Part shown: piece by piece, positions 41,737-51,206 of the stretch
How positions within the stretch are numbered: position 1 is the first letter of the stretch
Layout of the letters: every line of letters begins with the position of its first letter
Source of the DNA: Bacteroidota bacterium
GTDB lineage: Bacteria; Bacteroidota; Bacteroidia; Chitinophagales; Chitinophagaceae
Assembly: GCA_023386555.1 (NCBI GenBank)
Contig: JAEWJK010000001.1
Span: forward strand, 273,545-337,544
Direction of reading: 5' to 3'
Length of the DNA: 64,000 bases
The notes under the pieces: model-generated
The model's input: the letters and a program-made list of their open reading frames with translations, nothing else
Database searches by the model: none
What the model was told of the DNA's origin: nothing
Program-made: the position numbers and the translations under genes

Positions 41737-43296
41737 TTATAGAGCTTCAATGGAAAGCTTTGTATATTTTTCTTTCCGGTTATATTCTGATACCATGATA
41801 TATCCTTCTTTAGCTGGAAAAACATTGATGCGGGAATTACCATCTTTATGCGGTATGGTGCGGGCAATTTTTTTCTTTGAAATGTTATACACCACAATGT
41901 CTTTTACATCATCAACTACCACATAATTGGTTTTTGTGTTAGTATTAGATACTTCATAAAATGATTTGGGCAATGAGTGATTACGATTCATTGAACTTCT
42001 GAACTTACCGGAGTTAGCCGGGATATAATTCTCCAGCGACAGGTTACCTTTCGATGTTAGTTTTAACAATGTTGCATCGGTCTCTTTGTATTTGGTGTAC
42101 CCTCCTGCTGCAATCCAGATAGAAGGTATTACAAATGGAGAAAAAATAATTGTTGAAGCAATAGAGCCCCATTTGGTTCTTTTCAACACAGAACTTCCTG
42201 CAAAAAAAGTGTTGCCATTGTAATCCCTGAATCCTGTTTGAAGCAATGAATAAGATCCATTTTCCCTGGTTTTGCCATACTCCGAAAAGCCAGCATTAGA
42301 CTCATCATACCAATAAGAAAAAGTTTCTTTGTAATCACTTTTTTTAGGACCCGTAATATCTATAGCAAACACTCCTGCATAGGCACCCCTGGTAATATCT
42401 CGTACAGACGATACACCATTTCTTCTTTCGCTGATGATGCTGCCGGCGATATATGGCTTACCTGTTACAGGGTCGTTGGCGAAATTCAAAACTTTTAGCT
42501 GGTGACCTTTCTTATCCTTCAAAACATATTTGTCGTAACTACCGCCATCTTTTGCACTAAATCCAATTACCTCGTAGCCGCCTTCACGCTTCTCGTTTTC
42601 TTTCTTTGTTAAGATAAAAATGTCTTCCCGGCTGGTAAGTACTATATAATTTTTTGCATCGTTTGCCGGTTTTTTATTCCATAACTCTTTAGCGGTTATA
42701 TCATACGCAGCGAGCATATTTTTTTTCTCATCACCATAAAAAAGTGCAAAACCTTTACCCGGTATATTGTTCAATTGTATTGGCTGCTTTAATCTTCCGC
42801 CGCCAATAAATTCACGGCTATAATAGTTATCGGCTGGTAAAATATCGGCTGTAATACTGTTAGAACCGATGATCTTTCCATCAAGATTAAGAAACTGGGT
42901 AACCACAGCATGTTTGGCTCTGTCTCTTGCTTCTTTATACGCTTTTTTGTTTTTAAACTCACTGCCAATAAAATTGCTTTTTACATAAGCAAGGCAAAGA
43001 ATATCCTGTTCGAATGAAACGGCCTGCAGAAACAAGCTTTCATCTTTGAAGTTAACGGTTCCTATGTCGTTCAGGTTTTCATCCATTATGGTAATGCGGT
43101 AGTTGAATGAATCGTCAGATACTGCTTCCAGCCTCGTGAACATCAGGTAACCAACCAATGAATTATCCTGTAAGATCAGTTTCATTGTTGATGAAATTTC
43201 GCTACTTACTTCTTTAAAAACTTTGGTTTGGGCTTTGGCAGTAATGGTGCTGCATAGGATAGCAACAAAGGCCAGTTGTTTAATCAACGCTCTCAT
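41737..43296 (-). CDS. exported protein, DUF6770-type
   Basis: 519 aa with signal peptide MRALIKQLAFVAILCSTITAKA|Q. The body is made of beta-propeller-like segments (GYLMFTRLE, FNYRITIMDENLNDIGTVNF, GKGFALFYGDEKKNML) and ends in KYTKLSIEAL. I recall this as the DUF6770 family, whose function is unknown; this assignment is tentative. It starts 22 bp after the M48-protease gene, so the two are probably an operon. Confidence 0.65.
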   Translation of the reverse strand: MRALIKQLAFVAILCSTITAKAQTKVFKEVSSEISSTMKLILQDNSLVGYLMFTRLEAVSDDSFNYRITIMDENLNDIGTVNFKDESLFLQAVSFEQDILCLAYVKSNFIGSEFKNKKAYKEARDRAKHAVVTQFLNLDGKIIGSNSITADILPADNYYSREFIGGGRLKQPIQLNNIPGKGFALFYGDEKKNMLAAYDITAKELWNKKPANDAKNYIVLTSREDIFILTKKENEKREGGYEVIGFSAKDGGSYDKYVLKDKKGHQLKVLNFANDPVTGKPYIAGSIISERRNGVSSVRDITRGAYAGVFAIDITGPKKSDYKETFSYWYDESNAGFSEYGKTRENGSYSLLQTGFRDYNGNTFFAGSSVLKRTKWGSIASTIIFSPFVIPSIWIAAGGYTKYKETDATLLKLTSKGNLSLENYIPANSGKFRSSMNRNHSLPKSFYEVSNTNTKTNYVVVDDVKDIVVYNISKKKIARTIPHKDGNSRINVFPAKEGYIMVSEYNRKEKYTKLSIEAL

Positions 43297-43318
43297 GTAT
43301 TGTTTGTTTTTGGTATTA

Positions 43319-44785
43319 CTATTTTTTAGTGAAGTGCTCCGCAAATTCGCAGAACATACTTTGCGGATGATTCGTTATAAATTCTTTTGCATTGCTTTCT
43401 TTTTTCTTATCACTCAGTTGCTCCTCATTAAGCAAGGTGGCCATTAATATTTTCAATGCTTTGGCATCGGCCGACATCCTGTTCCAGAAACCTGCATTAT
43501 ACATTCCTTTGTAAAATTGCTTCAGGTTCTCTGCCGGCATTTGTTCAAGCATATTCTGCATTTCATAATAATCTTTAGAGATCAGTTCTTTTGGAGTGAT
43601 ACCAATCGCATTAAAACGCATCAATTCTTTATCGGAATAGTTTAACCCGGCAAATACATTGTGCATCATAAAGTCGTACCATTCATCTGCATGGCCTGCA
43701 TCTTTTGCCAGCAGTATATTGTATAAGCAGGCAGAAAGACTAAGGTTATCAAATAAGTTCCAGATAATGATCTTATTTGCTTTTTGCTTGATCGAAGCGG
43801 GAATAGCAGTATATCGTAACCCGGGTGTAGTGTTGCCGATATTTTGCTTATACCGTTCAATACAATCAGGATGGGTTTTTAGAGAGTCTTTAATGCCTGT
43901 AGTGTCCCTGAAATTATAATTACGTGTAGAAAGACCTTTTGTTTTTCGCTGTGTCCACCAATCTTCTACCGTTGCATACCCGGCAAAATAATCTTTAATG
44001 GGTTTTTGCAAAGGCTTTTTAAACTGAAGGTCTGAACTATCTAATCGTAAGAAGAATTTTGCATCAAAGCCAATATTAGTTTTCCGGAGTAGTGATATGG
44101 CCAGCGAATCTGCTTCGGCTTCATGGTAACGGTTATGCCTGCTTCTGCTGAAAGAATAATTCTCTATCACTTTTTTTAGCCTTGAATAACGCTCATACTT
44201 AGAATCGAGCACTGCATTCAAAGAATTCTTGTATTCTGCGGATGTTAACCACTCCGCTTTTTCTTTCATTGAATTATCTGCATGGTTCAGTATGTTATGA
44301 GCTAACTCATGTGCAATTACAAGTGCTATTTCTTCCCTGCTTTCAGCAAAAGATATAAGGCCCAGGTTAACGGCCATCATGTTACCACCAATGGCATAGG
44401 CATTTACCGCTGCACTCCTATCAACCAGTAATATTGGTTGTTCTTTTATCAGGTTTTTGTTAGCCGATACAATTTCATCAACAATAGCAGAAATGTAATT
44501 GAATATCTCTTTTTCAGTGATGTAATCTTTTCGCTCTAAAGCATCGGTTATAAAATCAATCCGGTTATCCCATATCTCCTTGTATTTCTTCTGCACCTCT
44601 TTTTCTTTATAAAGAGAAGGACAAATCCAGTGCTTTTTAAGAGAGTCGTTCAGTTTCGCATAAGCTGCATGTGAAAGTTCCTGGTAAGTATAAGGGTTAG
44701 AAGGTTGTGCATTGGCTGTAGATAATGTTACAGCGAATAACAACAATACTGCAAGTGTCCTTAAGCAAATGATTTTTGGGTGCAT
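43319..44785 (-). CDS. exported M48-type metalloprotease
   Basis: Signal peptide from the ATG at 44785 (MHPKIICLRTLAVLLLFAVT ... NA|Q). Zinc motif HELAH in VIAHELAHNILNH and a downstream AEADSLAISLLR (the third-ligand Glu region of M48 peptidases). 488 aa. Probably periplasmic or lipid-free secreted protease. Same operon as the downstream exported protein. Substrate not predictable. Confidence 0.85.
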   Translation of the reverse strand: MHPKIICLRTLAVLLLFAVTLSTANAQPSNPYTYQELSHAAYAKLNDSLKKHWICPSLYKEKEVQKKYKEIWDNRIDFITDALERKDYITEKEIFNYISAIVDEIVSANKNLIKEQPILLVDRSAAVNAYAIGGNMMAVNLGLISFAESREEIALVIAHELAHNILNHADNSMKEKAEWLTSAEYKNSLNAVLDSKYERYSRLKKVIENYSFSRSRHNRYHEAEADSLAISLLRKTNIGFDAKFFLRLDSSDLQFKKPLQKPIKDYFAGYATVEDWWTQRKTKGLSTRNYNFRDTTGIKDSLKTHPDCIERYKQNIGNTTPGLRYTAIPASIKQKANKIIIWNLFDNLSLSACLYNILLAKDAGHADEWYDFMMHNVFAGLNYSDKELMRFNAIGITPKELISKDYYEMQNMLEQMPAENLKQFYKGMYNAGFWNRMSADAKALKILMATLLNEEQLSDKKKESNAKEFITNHPQSMFCEFAEHFTKK

Positions 44786-45056
44786 GGCAATTAAATAAAA
44801 CGAATACAAAATAAGCAATAAGCGTTAGTTGTCAGTAAAAAGAATAGGCCATAAAAAGAATAAGAAAAACCTTATTCATACCCGCTGTGAAAACCAATAT
44901 TTTAAATAAATCATCCTGCCATTATATTATACCTCAGTTGGGTTGGTGCAATAATGAATGAGAAAACAAGTAGTATGTTGCAACCATCTCTTTATGCAAC
45001 ACCTGATAACCGTACCGCAGTTGCTGGCCAATAAAATAGTTTAACTGATTACCTGG

Positions 45057-45911
45057 CTAGACAGTAAACCTATAACCCTTGCCATGTACGTTAATGATCT
45101 TAATAGAAGTATCGGCAGCTAGTTTCTTGCGTAGTTTAGACACCAGTACATCTACATTTCTGCTGATGACTACCACCCCTTCATCTTCCCATAAATCTTT
45201 CATAAGTTTATCTCGCTCTACCACCTGGTTAATATTGTCACTGAATATCTTTAGTGCTTTCGACTCTTTTTCTGAAAGTGTAATACTATTGTTGTCTAAT
45301 TTAAGCAGGTTATTATCCGGGTAAAATCTGAAGTTTCCCAAAACAAGGTACTCCTTATCATCATCAATTACAGGAATCTCTTCTTTTGTAGAACGCTTGT
45401 TTAAAAAGTAAAAACCCGCAATGCCGAAAGGAATGATCAACAGTAATAACCAGGCCAGATTAAACTGGTCGCTGTGCAAAAGTTCGATATCAATAACATA
45501 ACAACCCACTTCCAATGTACGGCCCCGGCATGGTGTTAAATCGGTTGCCTCTTTATTCAGCTCAAAAGCCAGCACCGTTTGCTCTTGTTCGCAGTTCTTT
45601 AAACTAACAATATAACCTGTTGCCAAACCGGATCTCTCAAGATCACGTTCAACTAAATTGATCAGTGTATCTGAAATAAAACTAAAGTTCTTTTGAAACG
45701 ACAGTTGATAAGTGTTTTTGTTCAGCTTCTTAACAGGCAGCACCCTCGAAGTAGAATCTTTCGCCCTCAGCAAAAGCTGGTGCCCCACATTTCGCAATAC
45801 CACTTCTATATGGCTTTCCGGAACGGCATTTTTGTTATTGATAAATGCAACAGCAGATACCAGGATAATCATCAATAACACTGAAGATCCAAACAGTATT
45901 AATCGCTTCAT
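45057..45911 (-). CDS. membrane-bound one-component regulator with C-terminal winged helix
   Basis: 284 aa: N-terminal membrane helix (4-23), ~125-residue outer domain with Cys107, Cys128, Cys137, second helix (152-170), and an OmpR/PhoB-type winged-helix domain at 186-284 (LSEKESKALKIF, VVVISRNVDVLVSKLRKKL, IINVHGKGYRF). No receiver domain. It looks like a sensor kinase front-end joined directly to a DNA-binding domain, so it probably regulates while tethered to the membrane. Divergent from the lipoprotein at 46055. Confidence 0.8.
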   Translation of the reverse strand: MKRLILFGSSVLLMIILVSAVAFINNKNAVPESHIEVVLRNVGHQLLLRAKDSTSRVLPVKKLNKNTYQLSFQKNFSFISDTLINLVERDLERSGLATGYIVSLKNCEQEQTVLAFELNKEATDLTPCRGRTLEVGCYVIDIELLHSDQFNLAWLLLLIIPFGIAGFYFLNKRSTKEEIPVIDDDKEYLVLGNFRFYPDNNLLKLDNNSITLSEKESKALKIFSDNINQVVERDKLMKDLWEDEGVVVISRNVDVLVSKLRKKLAADTSIKIINVHGKGYRFTV

Positions 45912-46017
45912 GGGTGCAACATAATATATTAGGCTGCTATTTTCTGATTTTTACAATGATTTACGCATCTTTTACACCTTTTTACCTGCAAAAAGATGCC
46001 TGCTCATATACCCAGGG

Positions 46018-46025
46018 TAGCTTTG
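46018..46025 (+). promoter_or_regulatory. TAGCTTTG -7 element
   Basis: Exact -7 consensus match 30 nt before the ATG at 46055, in the gap between the membrane-bound regulator and the lipoprotein gene. No -33 TTG. Confidence 0.4.
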
Positions 46026-46054
46026 TTTTTTGTTTCACCAAACCAACAATCGTT

Positions 46055-47104
46055 ATGAAGATCATCTGTAACCTCGCTTTCTTGTTCATGATTGTTTCAT
46101 GTAACCATTTGGCAGAAGTGCCACGAACAATGGAAATTACCAATAAGCAAATAAAACAAAAAGCCGGTAAAGCTGCCATTGCAAAAATGGTTTATAAATC
46201 TACCGACGGTGGACAAACATGGCAGGACATCAGCCTGGGGCTACCCCCTAACCTGGACGAAGCAGATATTCAGTCAAATAACTTTTTTGTAAATGATAAA
46301 GGGCTGTTTTTTAAAGTTGGCGACGAAATCTATAACCATACAGTAAATACTATCTCGCCGTTTTGGACCAAAGCCATAAACCCTGGCCAACACTGCTACC
46401 CTGCTGTCGGTACTGCTGCTAACCATTTATGGGGTATTCACTTAACTACCAATAACGGAACCAGCGTATGGTCGCCCATATTCGAACATTATCAAGAACA
46501 AAGGATACGCAGCGCTTTCCAGGCTGCCAGCGGTGCCATTTTTATTGGTACAGACAGGGGCATTTTTAAAACTACCGATAATGGATCTTCGTGGAAACAT
46601 GTGTATGCCGGGGCATTGGTAGGAAATATGGCTGAATCTGATGGCGTACTGGTATCTACCAGTAACCGAAAGGTTATAAGGTCAACTGATAATGGTGACA
46701 ACTGGACGGTGATGACCAGTGAGGATAATATGACCTTTGATATAAAACAGGTTAAGGGTGGATTTGCTGCAATTACTTCCGGTGCAGAGACGGATAAAAG
46801 AAGACTGAGCACATCTGTTGACGGCGGTAAAACCTGGCAATTAATTCATCCTGCCTCACAGAACACCGCTTTCATTGAAACAACATGGCAAAACTGGAAT
46901 GATCGTCCACGTCTCAAAGCTTTTCAAACTTCTATTATCAGGGTTGGCGAAAACTTTTTTTGTACGCACCCTGATGGCATCTTCAGGTCTAAAGACAAGG
47001 GTAAAACATGGACACTATTACTGCCTTCTGTAGAAGAGAAAGTGTTCAGTGTATTTAGCTCGGGCAAAGTGATCTATGCTGTATCCAGTCGTGGTGGATG
47101 TTGA
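46055..47104 (+). CDS. BNR/sialidase-like repeat lipoprotein
   Basis: 349 aa from the ATG at 46055. Lipoprotein signal MKIICNLAFLFMIVSCNHL (Cys16). Several asp-box-like repeats of the BNR type: STDGGQTWQD, TTDNGSSWKH, STDNGDNWTV, SVDGGKTWQL, SKDKGKTWTL, consistent with a beta-propeller. Such propellers bind sugars or protein partners; catalytic residues of a sialidase cannot be shown. Divergent from a membrane-bound winged-helix regulator, which may control it (contextual). Confidence 0.8.
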   Translation: MKIICNLAFLFMIVSCNHLAEVPRTMEITNKQIKQKAGKAAIAKMVYKSTDGGQTWQDISLGLPPNLDEADIQSNNFFVNDKGLFFKVGDEIYNHTVNTISPFWTKAINPGQHCYPAVGTAANHLWGIHLTTNNGTSVWSPIFEHYQEQRIRSAFQAASGAIFIGTDRGIFKTTDNGSSWKHVYAGALVGNMAESDGVLVSTSNRKVIRSTDNGDNWTVMTSEDNMTFDIKQVKGGFAAITSGAETDKRRLSTSVDGGKTWQLIHPASQNTAFIETTWQNWNDRPRLKAFQTSIIRVGENFFCTHPDGIFRSKDKGKTWTLLLPSVEEKVFSVFSSGKVIYAVSSRGGC

Positions 47105-47274
47105 CCGTAAGGTTTGTTGATATCATACCATATTTACCTGTGTTCCGGATTATGGAAATGTTGTTGGGCAGTCACCAACACTGGCTTAAACAGAATGTTA
47201 CCTTGCATATAAATTTCACCAGTATAATGCAACGCTTACTATCGTTCAATGGTCACAAGGTTTAAATAGGCATC

Positions 47275-47685
47275 ATGAGATCAGCATCAATTTTCGTTGC
47301 AATATTATTTGTGCAGTTAATAACCTCATCGTGTAAAAAATCAGTTGAAAATCACAATATAACCGGTGAATGGAAACTTATTGAACACTATAATGGTTAT
47401 ACAAATGGCGGGAACTTTCGTTGGAATACCATTTTGCCGGAACATTCACATATTTTATCGTTTACCGAAGATGGTGAATACCGGAAAACAACAAATAGTA
47501 ATGTCAATCAGCCTGCCTGTAACGGAACTTATTTATTACAATCCGGTAATGTTTTGCAGATAAATTCTGATTGCAACGCAAGGAGTGAAAATCTAATTGT
47601 AACAACCTTAACTGTTAAAACGCTTATTATTGATCAGCCAGTGATGGAAGGTGTTATTCGCTATAAATATTCTGCAATAAAATAA
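47275..47685 (+). CDS. small lipocalin-like lipoprotein
   Basis: 136 aa; lipoprotein signal (MRSASIFVAILFVQLITSSC, Cys20) then ITGEWKLIEHYNG and strands up to the end EGVIRYKYSAIK. Its WKLIE start and beta-strand pattern resemble lipocalin-like/DUF-type Bacteroidota lipoproteins. Ligand unknown. Confidence 0.65.
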   Translation: MRSASIFVAILFVQLITSSCKKSVENHNITGEWKLIEHYNGYTNGGNFRWNTILPEHSHILSFTEDGEYRKTTNSNVNQPACNGTYLLQSGNVLQINSDCNARSENLIVTTLTVKTLIIDQPVMEGVIRYKYSAIK

Positions 47686-47692
47686 AAGCACT

Positions 47693-47719
47693 CGTCACTG
47701 CGAGGAACGAAGCAATCTC
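47693..47719 (+). repeat. dispersed CGTCATTGCGAG...GAAGCAATCTC-type repeat, copy 1
   Basis: CGTCACTGCGAGGAACGAAG then CAATCTC. Such TGCGAG/GAAGCAATC palindromic repeats occur in many unrelated genomes. A second copy lies at 60799-60848, on the opposite strand. Confidence 0.7.
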
Positions 47720-47887
47720 CTAACATTTAAACGGGATTGTACCGAACAAGGTAACTTGCTGGTAGCCGGGTGGTATTTACTGTTATATCGGGAAAGGGGT
47801 TAGAGCGCCAGCCTTGTTTTAAGTGCTGCAATACCCCTTGCTTTCTGGGTTTAGCATTGTAAAGGTTTTAAGTGTATTGCCAGGGAT

Positions 47888-47927
47888 GTATACCAAGTTA
47901 TACCAGATCTTACCAAGTTGTACCGGA
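47888..47927 (+). repeat. 10-nt degenerate tandem array, four units
   Basis: Units GTATACCAAG, TTATACCAGA, TCTTACCAAG, TTGTACCGGA. The block that follows (GTACCGGATTGGGTGGGTTT) recurs about 30 nt later as GTACTGAATTGGGAGGGTTT. Confidence 0.7.
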
Positions 47928-47973
47928 TTGGGTGGGTTTGGGATGATTCGTACTGAATTGGGAGGGTTTTGAT

Positions 47974-48105
47974 GCTTTATCCATGGGTGATCTATGCTTT
48001 ATCTATGGGTGATATAGGCTTGATCCATGGGCTATCCATGCCTGATCTATGGCTAATCTATGCCTGATCCATGCTTGATGCATGCCTGATGTTTGGCTGA
48101 TGGCC
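47974..48105 (+). repeat. 22-nt degenerate tandem array, six units
   Basis: Six units of exactly 22 nt beginning GCTTTATCC, GCTTTATCT, GCTTGATCC, GCCTGATCT, GCCTGATCC, GCCTGATGT. Each unit contains two half-repeats of about 11 nt (TGATCCATGCC-like). 22 is not a multiple of 3, so this is not coding. Confidence 0.9.
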
Positions 48106-48186
48106 TGGGATATAGGGAAATATGTAAAATGTGGTTAGGAAACGGAGTGTTCCCGGGTTAGCGTGATAAAGGAGAATAAATACGAT

Positions 48187-48768
48187 TTATGGGTGGGTAA
48201 TGTATTTCTGCGCTTTGAATACTTCAATAAACCGGCGAATCTTTGTTTCGAGCTGAAGCAATTCATCGGTGCTGATACTATAGTCTTTGTATCGTGTATC
48301 TACATATGCATCCTGCAATTTGCTGAAGAGATTTTTTTGTTTTTGCTGATCGGGGATGAATATTTCTGCGAGGCCATAAACACTTACAGAACAATAGCGG
48401 ACCAGCCTCTCCAAATTGGGATTTACAGGTGCAAAGTGGATGATGCCGCTCGGCCTCGTCGTGATTGCCCCCGGTATGTTGATGGAGCTTACATTTGGCT
48501 TTAACCAACAAAACATAAAACCAATTGCCCGTAAAGAAAGGCTCGTATCATTTGTGCTGATGATGGTTAGGGCTTCATCGTACATACCCATGTCTGGTAA
48601 ATGATAGGTGCCGGAAATACTATCACCTTGCAACCGGAAATATACTTCTATTGGCTGAACGGCTCCATCCCGGGTAACGGCACCTTTCCAATAGCCGGCA
48701 TATTGATCCTGTGCAATGAGCATGTTGCCTGATAAAACCGCCAGCATAATAATTAACCACTTTTTCAT
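48187..48768 (-). CDS. exported hypothetical protein (193 aa)
   Basis: Signal peptide MKKWLIIMLAVLSGNMLIA|Q, then a beta-domain YAGYWKGAVTRDGAVQPIEVYF ... GTYHLPDMGMYDEALTIIS, which resembles the N-terminal beta-barrel domain found before alpha/beta hydrolases in Bacteroidota. From residue ~80 the sequence is unlike that domain and has no catalytic motif. It may be a stand-alone or truncated relative. Confidence 0.6.
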   Translation of the reverse strand: MKKWLIIMLAVLSGNMLIAQDQYAGYWKGAVTRDGAVQPIEVYFRLQGDSISGTYHLPDMGMYDEALTIISTNDTSLSLRAIGFMFCWLKPNVSSINIPGAITTRPSGIIHFAPVNPNLERLVRYCSVSVYGLAEIFIPDQQKQKNLFSKLQDAYVDTRYKDYSISTDELLQLETKIRRFIEVFKAQKYITHP

Positions 48769-48892
48769 CTGTTTTATTTTATCGTAAACCTAGTGGCTGA
48801 TGGTGTATATAAACATTCAGAAGGGGTTTAGAATAGGTTTATTTAATCTATAGATAACCTTCAGCGCTTAATAAACAATAAATTGCAATGAA

Positions 48893-49387
48893 ATGAAACA
48901 TTATAAACTTAACGGCAACATAACCGTACTTCCTGCCCGGAATATGGTGAACGATGTAAAATTGGAACCTCGCCTGATGAAGTTGCTTTGCCTGCTTTTG
49001 GAAAAGAGAGGACAAACAGTAGCAAGGGATGAGATCATTAATGATATCTGGAAGGGTTATGGCGGAGGCGATGACGGGCTTACACAGGCTGTTTCGTTTT
49101 TGCGAAAAGTATTGAACGATACGGATAAAACTTTAATAGAAACGGTGCCTAAGACAGGTTATATTTTTAACGGGGAAGTGACTACCGATGAACTAATAAT
49201 ACCATACGTTGATTCTAATGCTGCAAACCATACAACACCCCGGTACAAGTATATCTTTATTGCTATTGTTATAACAGTAGCGGTATTGGCCCTGATCGTT
49301 CTCGTTAACAACAAACCAGATAACGCACCGCCTGCTCCAAACACTACTCCAAAAGAAACACCGGCTCCTGCACCTATTGCTCCGTAG
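48893..49387 (+). CDS. CadC/ToxR-like membrane-tethered winged-helix regulator
   Basis: 164 aa. N-terminal OmpR-type winged helix (1-98: KLEPRLMKLLCLLLEKRGQTVARDEIINDIW ... VPKTGYIF), a linker, one membrane helix (119-138) and a short proline-rich outer tail (PPAPNTTPKETPAPAPIAP). This is the ToxR/CadC topology but with almost no outer sensor, so the signal may come from a partner. It precedes the signalling operon starting at 49602, separated by 214 bp. Confidence 0.8.
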   Translation: MKHYKLNGNITVLPARNMVNDVKLEPRLMKLLCLLLEKRGQTVARDEIINDIWKGYGGGDDGLTQAVSFLRKVLNDTDKTLIETVPKTGYIFNGEVTTDELIIPYVDSNAANHTTPRYKYIFIAIVITVAVLALIVLVNNKPDNAPPAPNTTPKETPAPAPIAP

Positions 49388-49601
49388 GTATATTGATTGT
49401 TAATAGCAGAATCAACTATTCTTTACATTTCAAACTGTGTACTTTTTTACCCAATTCGTTTAACTTACTGCAAATTATTTCAAGCAATACCAGCATAATT
49501 GATGATTGATAGTTAAAACATTGCGGTTTAAGTTGCTGTAAAGCATAAGCATGATTATTGCAGAATAACATCACCACCAAAACAGCCCCCGGCATCCATA
49601 C

Positions 49602-51206
49602 ATGATCCTGATTGTTGACGACAAAGCAGAGAACATCTTTTCACTGAGAAAGCTTCTGGAGCTTCACGGGTTTTCTATCGACTCAGCAAACTCTGGTGAA
49701 GAAGCCTTGAAGAAGATCTTAAAGCAAGACTATGCACTGATCATACTCGATGTACAGATGCCAGGCATGGATGGCTTTGAAGTGGCTGATGCCATTGCAG
49801 GTTACAGTAAGTCGAAAGACATTCCCATTATTTTTCTTTCAGCAGTAAATACTGACAAACGCTTTGTAACAAAAGGTTACTCTTCCGGTGGAATGGATTA
49901 TATCACAAAACCGGTTGATCCCGATATACTCATTCATAAAGTAAGAACGCTTTACAACCTTACCAAACAACAAAGAGAGCTTAATCTTACCAATACCTCA
50001 CTCACCAAAGAAGTAGAAGTAAGAAAAATGGCAGAAGAAGAGTTGAACGAACGTGTTCAGGAACTTCGATCTATTCTTGAGTCAATGCCACAGGTGGCTT
50101 TCACCACCACACCAACAGGCGAAATAGAATTTGTAAACGAACATTGGTACCTGTATTCTGCTTCAGTAAATCGTTATCCTGAGTTTCATCCGGATGATAG
50201 AGGTATTATGGCCTCACTTACCGGTATATTCGAAACGGGCCAACAATTCACTTCAGAAGTACGGTTAAAAAATCTCATCACAGGCGAATATCGTTATCAC
50301 CTGTTGAAACTGGTGCCTGTTAGAAATGCATCAGTCATCACAAAATGGGTAGGCAGTTTTACAGATATACATGAGCAGAAGTGCACTACAGAAGAATTAG
50401 AACGTTCTGTAAAAGAAAGAACGAAACAATTGGTGCATAAGAATGAAGAACTTGAATCCATCAACCATGAGTTACAACAGTTTGCTTTTGTTGCTTCACA
50501 TGATCTGAAAGAACCCTTACGGAAAATACAACTGTTCAGCTCAATGCTGGAAGATGCATTGAAAGAAAATGCTGAACCTGGTGTTGACAAATATATCGAC
50601 CGGATTAAAAACTCATCGCAAAGGATGACAGCACTCATAAACGATCTGCTGGATTACTCCAGGCTTTCTGTTGATGCGTTGTTTCAGCAAACAAATCTGA
50701 ATGATATACTCAACGACATTGTAACAGAACTGGAATACTTGGCTACTGAAAAAAATGCCCGTTTTCATATTGCAACATTGCCTGTTATTGATGCCATACC
50801 TGCACAAATGAGACAGGTGTTTCAAAACCTGGTAATGAATTCACTGAAGTTTGCAAAAGCCGATGTGCCACCGGTAATAACAGTTACGTCTGAACGAACT
50901 GCTTCACTTTCTGTTGATGCTCCGACAGCAAGTGAAGGTGATTATTGCAGGATCACTTTTTCAGACAATGGTATTGGCTTCAATGAAAAACATATCGACA
51001 AAATATTTGCACTCTTCCAGCGATTGAACGCAAGAGAACAATATGAAGGAACGGGTATCGGTCTTGCTATCGCAAAAAAGATCATCACCAAACACAATGG
51101 CAGCATTACAGCCAAAGGAATAGAGGGAGAAGGTGCAACATTCATTATAACTCTGCCTGTTAAACAAAAAATGCATACAACCAACCAAACTAAAGAACTG
51201 ATATGA
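49602..51206 (+). CDS. receiver-PAS-histidine kinase
   Basis: Reverse-order hybrid kinase, 534 aa, cytoplasmic. Receiver at 1-115 (acidic Asp6-Asp7, phosphoacceptor Asp50 in IILDVQMPGMDG, Lys in YITKPVD), coiled-coil, PAS (about 150-265), HisKA with FVASHDLKEPLRK (His near 299), and HATPase (NSLKFAK, DNGIGF, GTGIGLAIAKK). Its stop overlaps the next gene by 4 bp. First gene of a five-gene unit with a hybrid kinase, receiver, CheR and CheB; its receiver may be the input controlled by another kinase. Confidence 0.9.
   Translation: MILIVDDKAENIFSLRKLLELHGFSIDSANSGEEALKKILKQDYALIILDVQMPGMDGFEVADAIAGYSKSKDIPIIFLSAVNTDKRFVTKGYSSGGMDYITKPVDPDILIHKVRTLYNLTKQQRELNLTNTSLTKEVEVRKMAEEELNERVQELRSILESMPQVAFTTTPTGEIEFVNEHWYLYSASVNRYPEFHPDDRGIMASLTGIFETGQQFTSEVRLKNLITGEYRYHLLKLVPVRNASVITKWVGSFTDIHEQKCTTEELERSVKERTKQLVHKNEELESINHELQQFAFVASHDLKEPLRKIQLFSSMLEDALKENAEPGVDKYIDRIKNSSQRMTALINDLLDYSRLSVDALFQQTNLNDILNDIVTELEYLATEKNARFHIATLPVIDAIPAQMRQVFQNLVMNSLKFAKADVPPVITVTSERTASLSVDAPTASEGDYCRITFSDNGIGFNEKHIDKIFALFQRLNAREQYEGTGIGLAIAKKIITKHNGSITAKGIEGEGATFIITLPVKQKMHTTNQTKELI

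Larger units (their letters stand above)
47686..48186. other. 501-bp gene-free gap with repeats
   Basis: Contains a CGTCACTGCGAGGAACGAAG element (47693-47719), a 10-nt tandem array (47888-47927), a ~30-nt repeat pair and a six-unit 22-nt tandem array (47974-48105). No gene was found. Confidence 0.85.

Noticed and set aside
47888..48105. CRISPR-like array
   Set aside because: Units are 10 or 22 nt, degenerate, without unique spacers, and no cas genes lie nearby.
48278..48511. Frameshift in the 193-aa exported gene
   Set aside because: I read the alternative frames; neither continues the conserved domain, so no frameshift can be shown.
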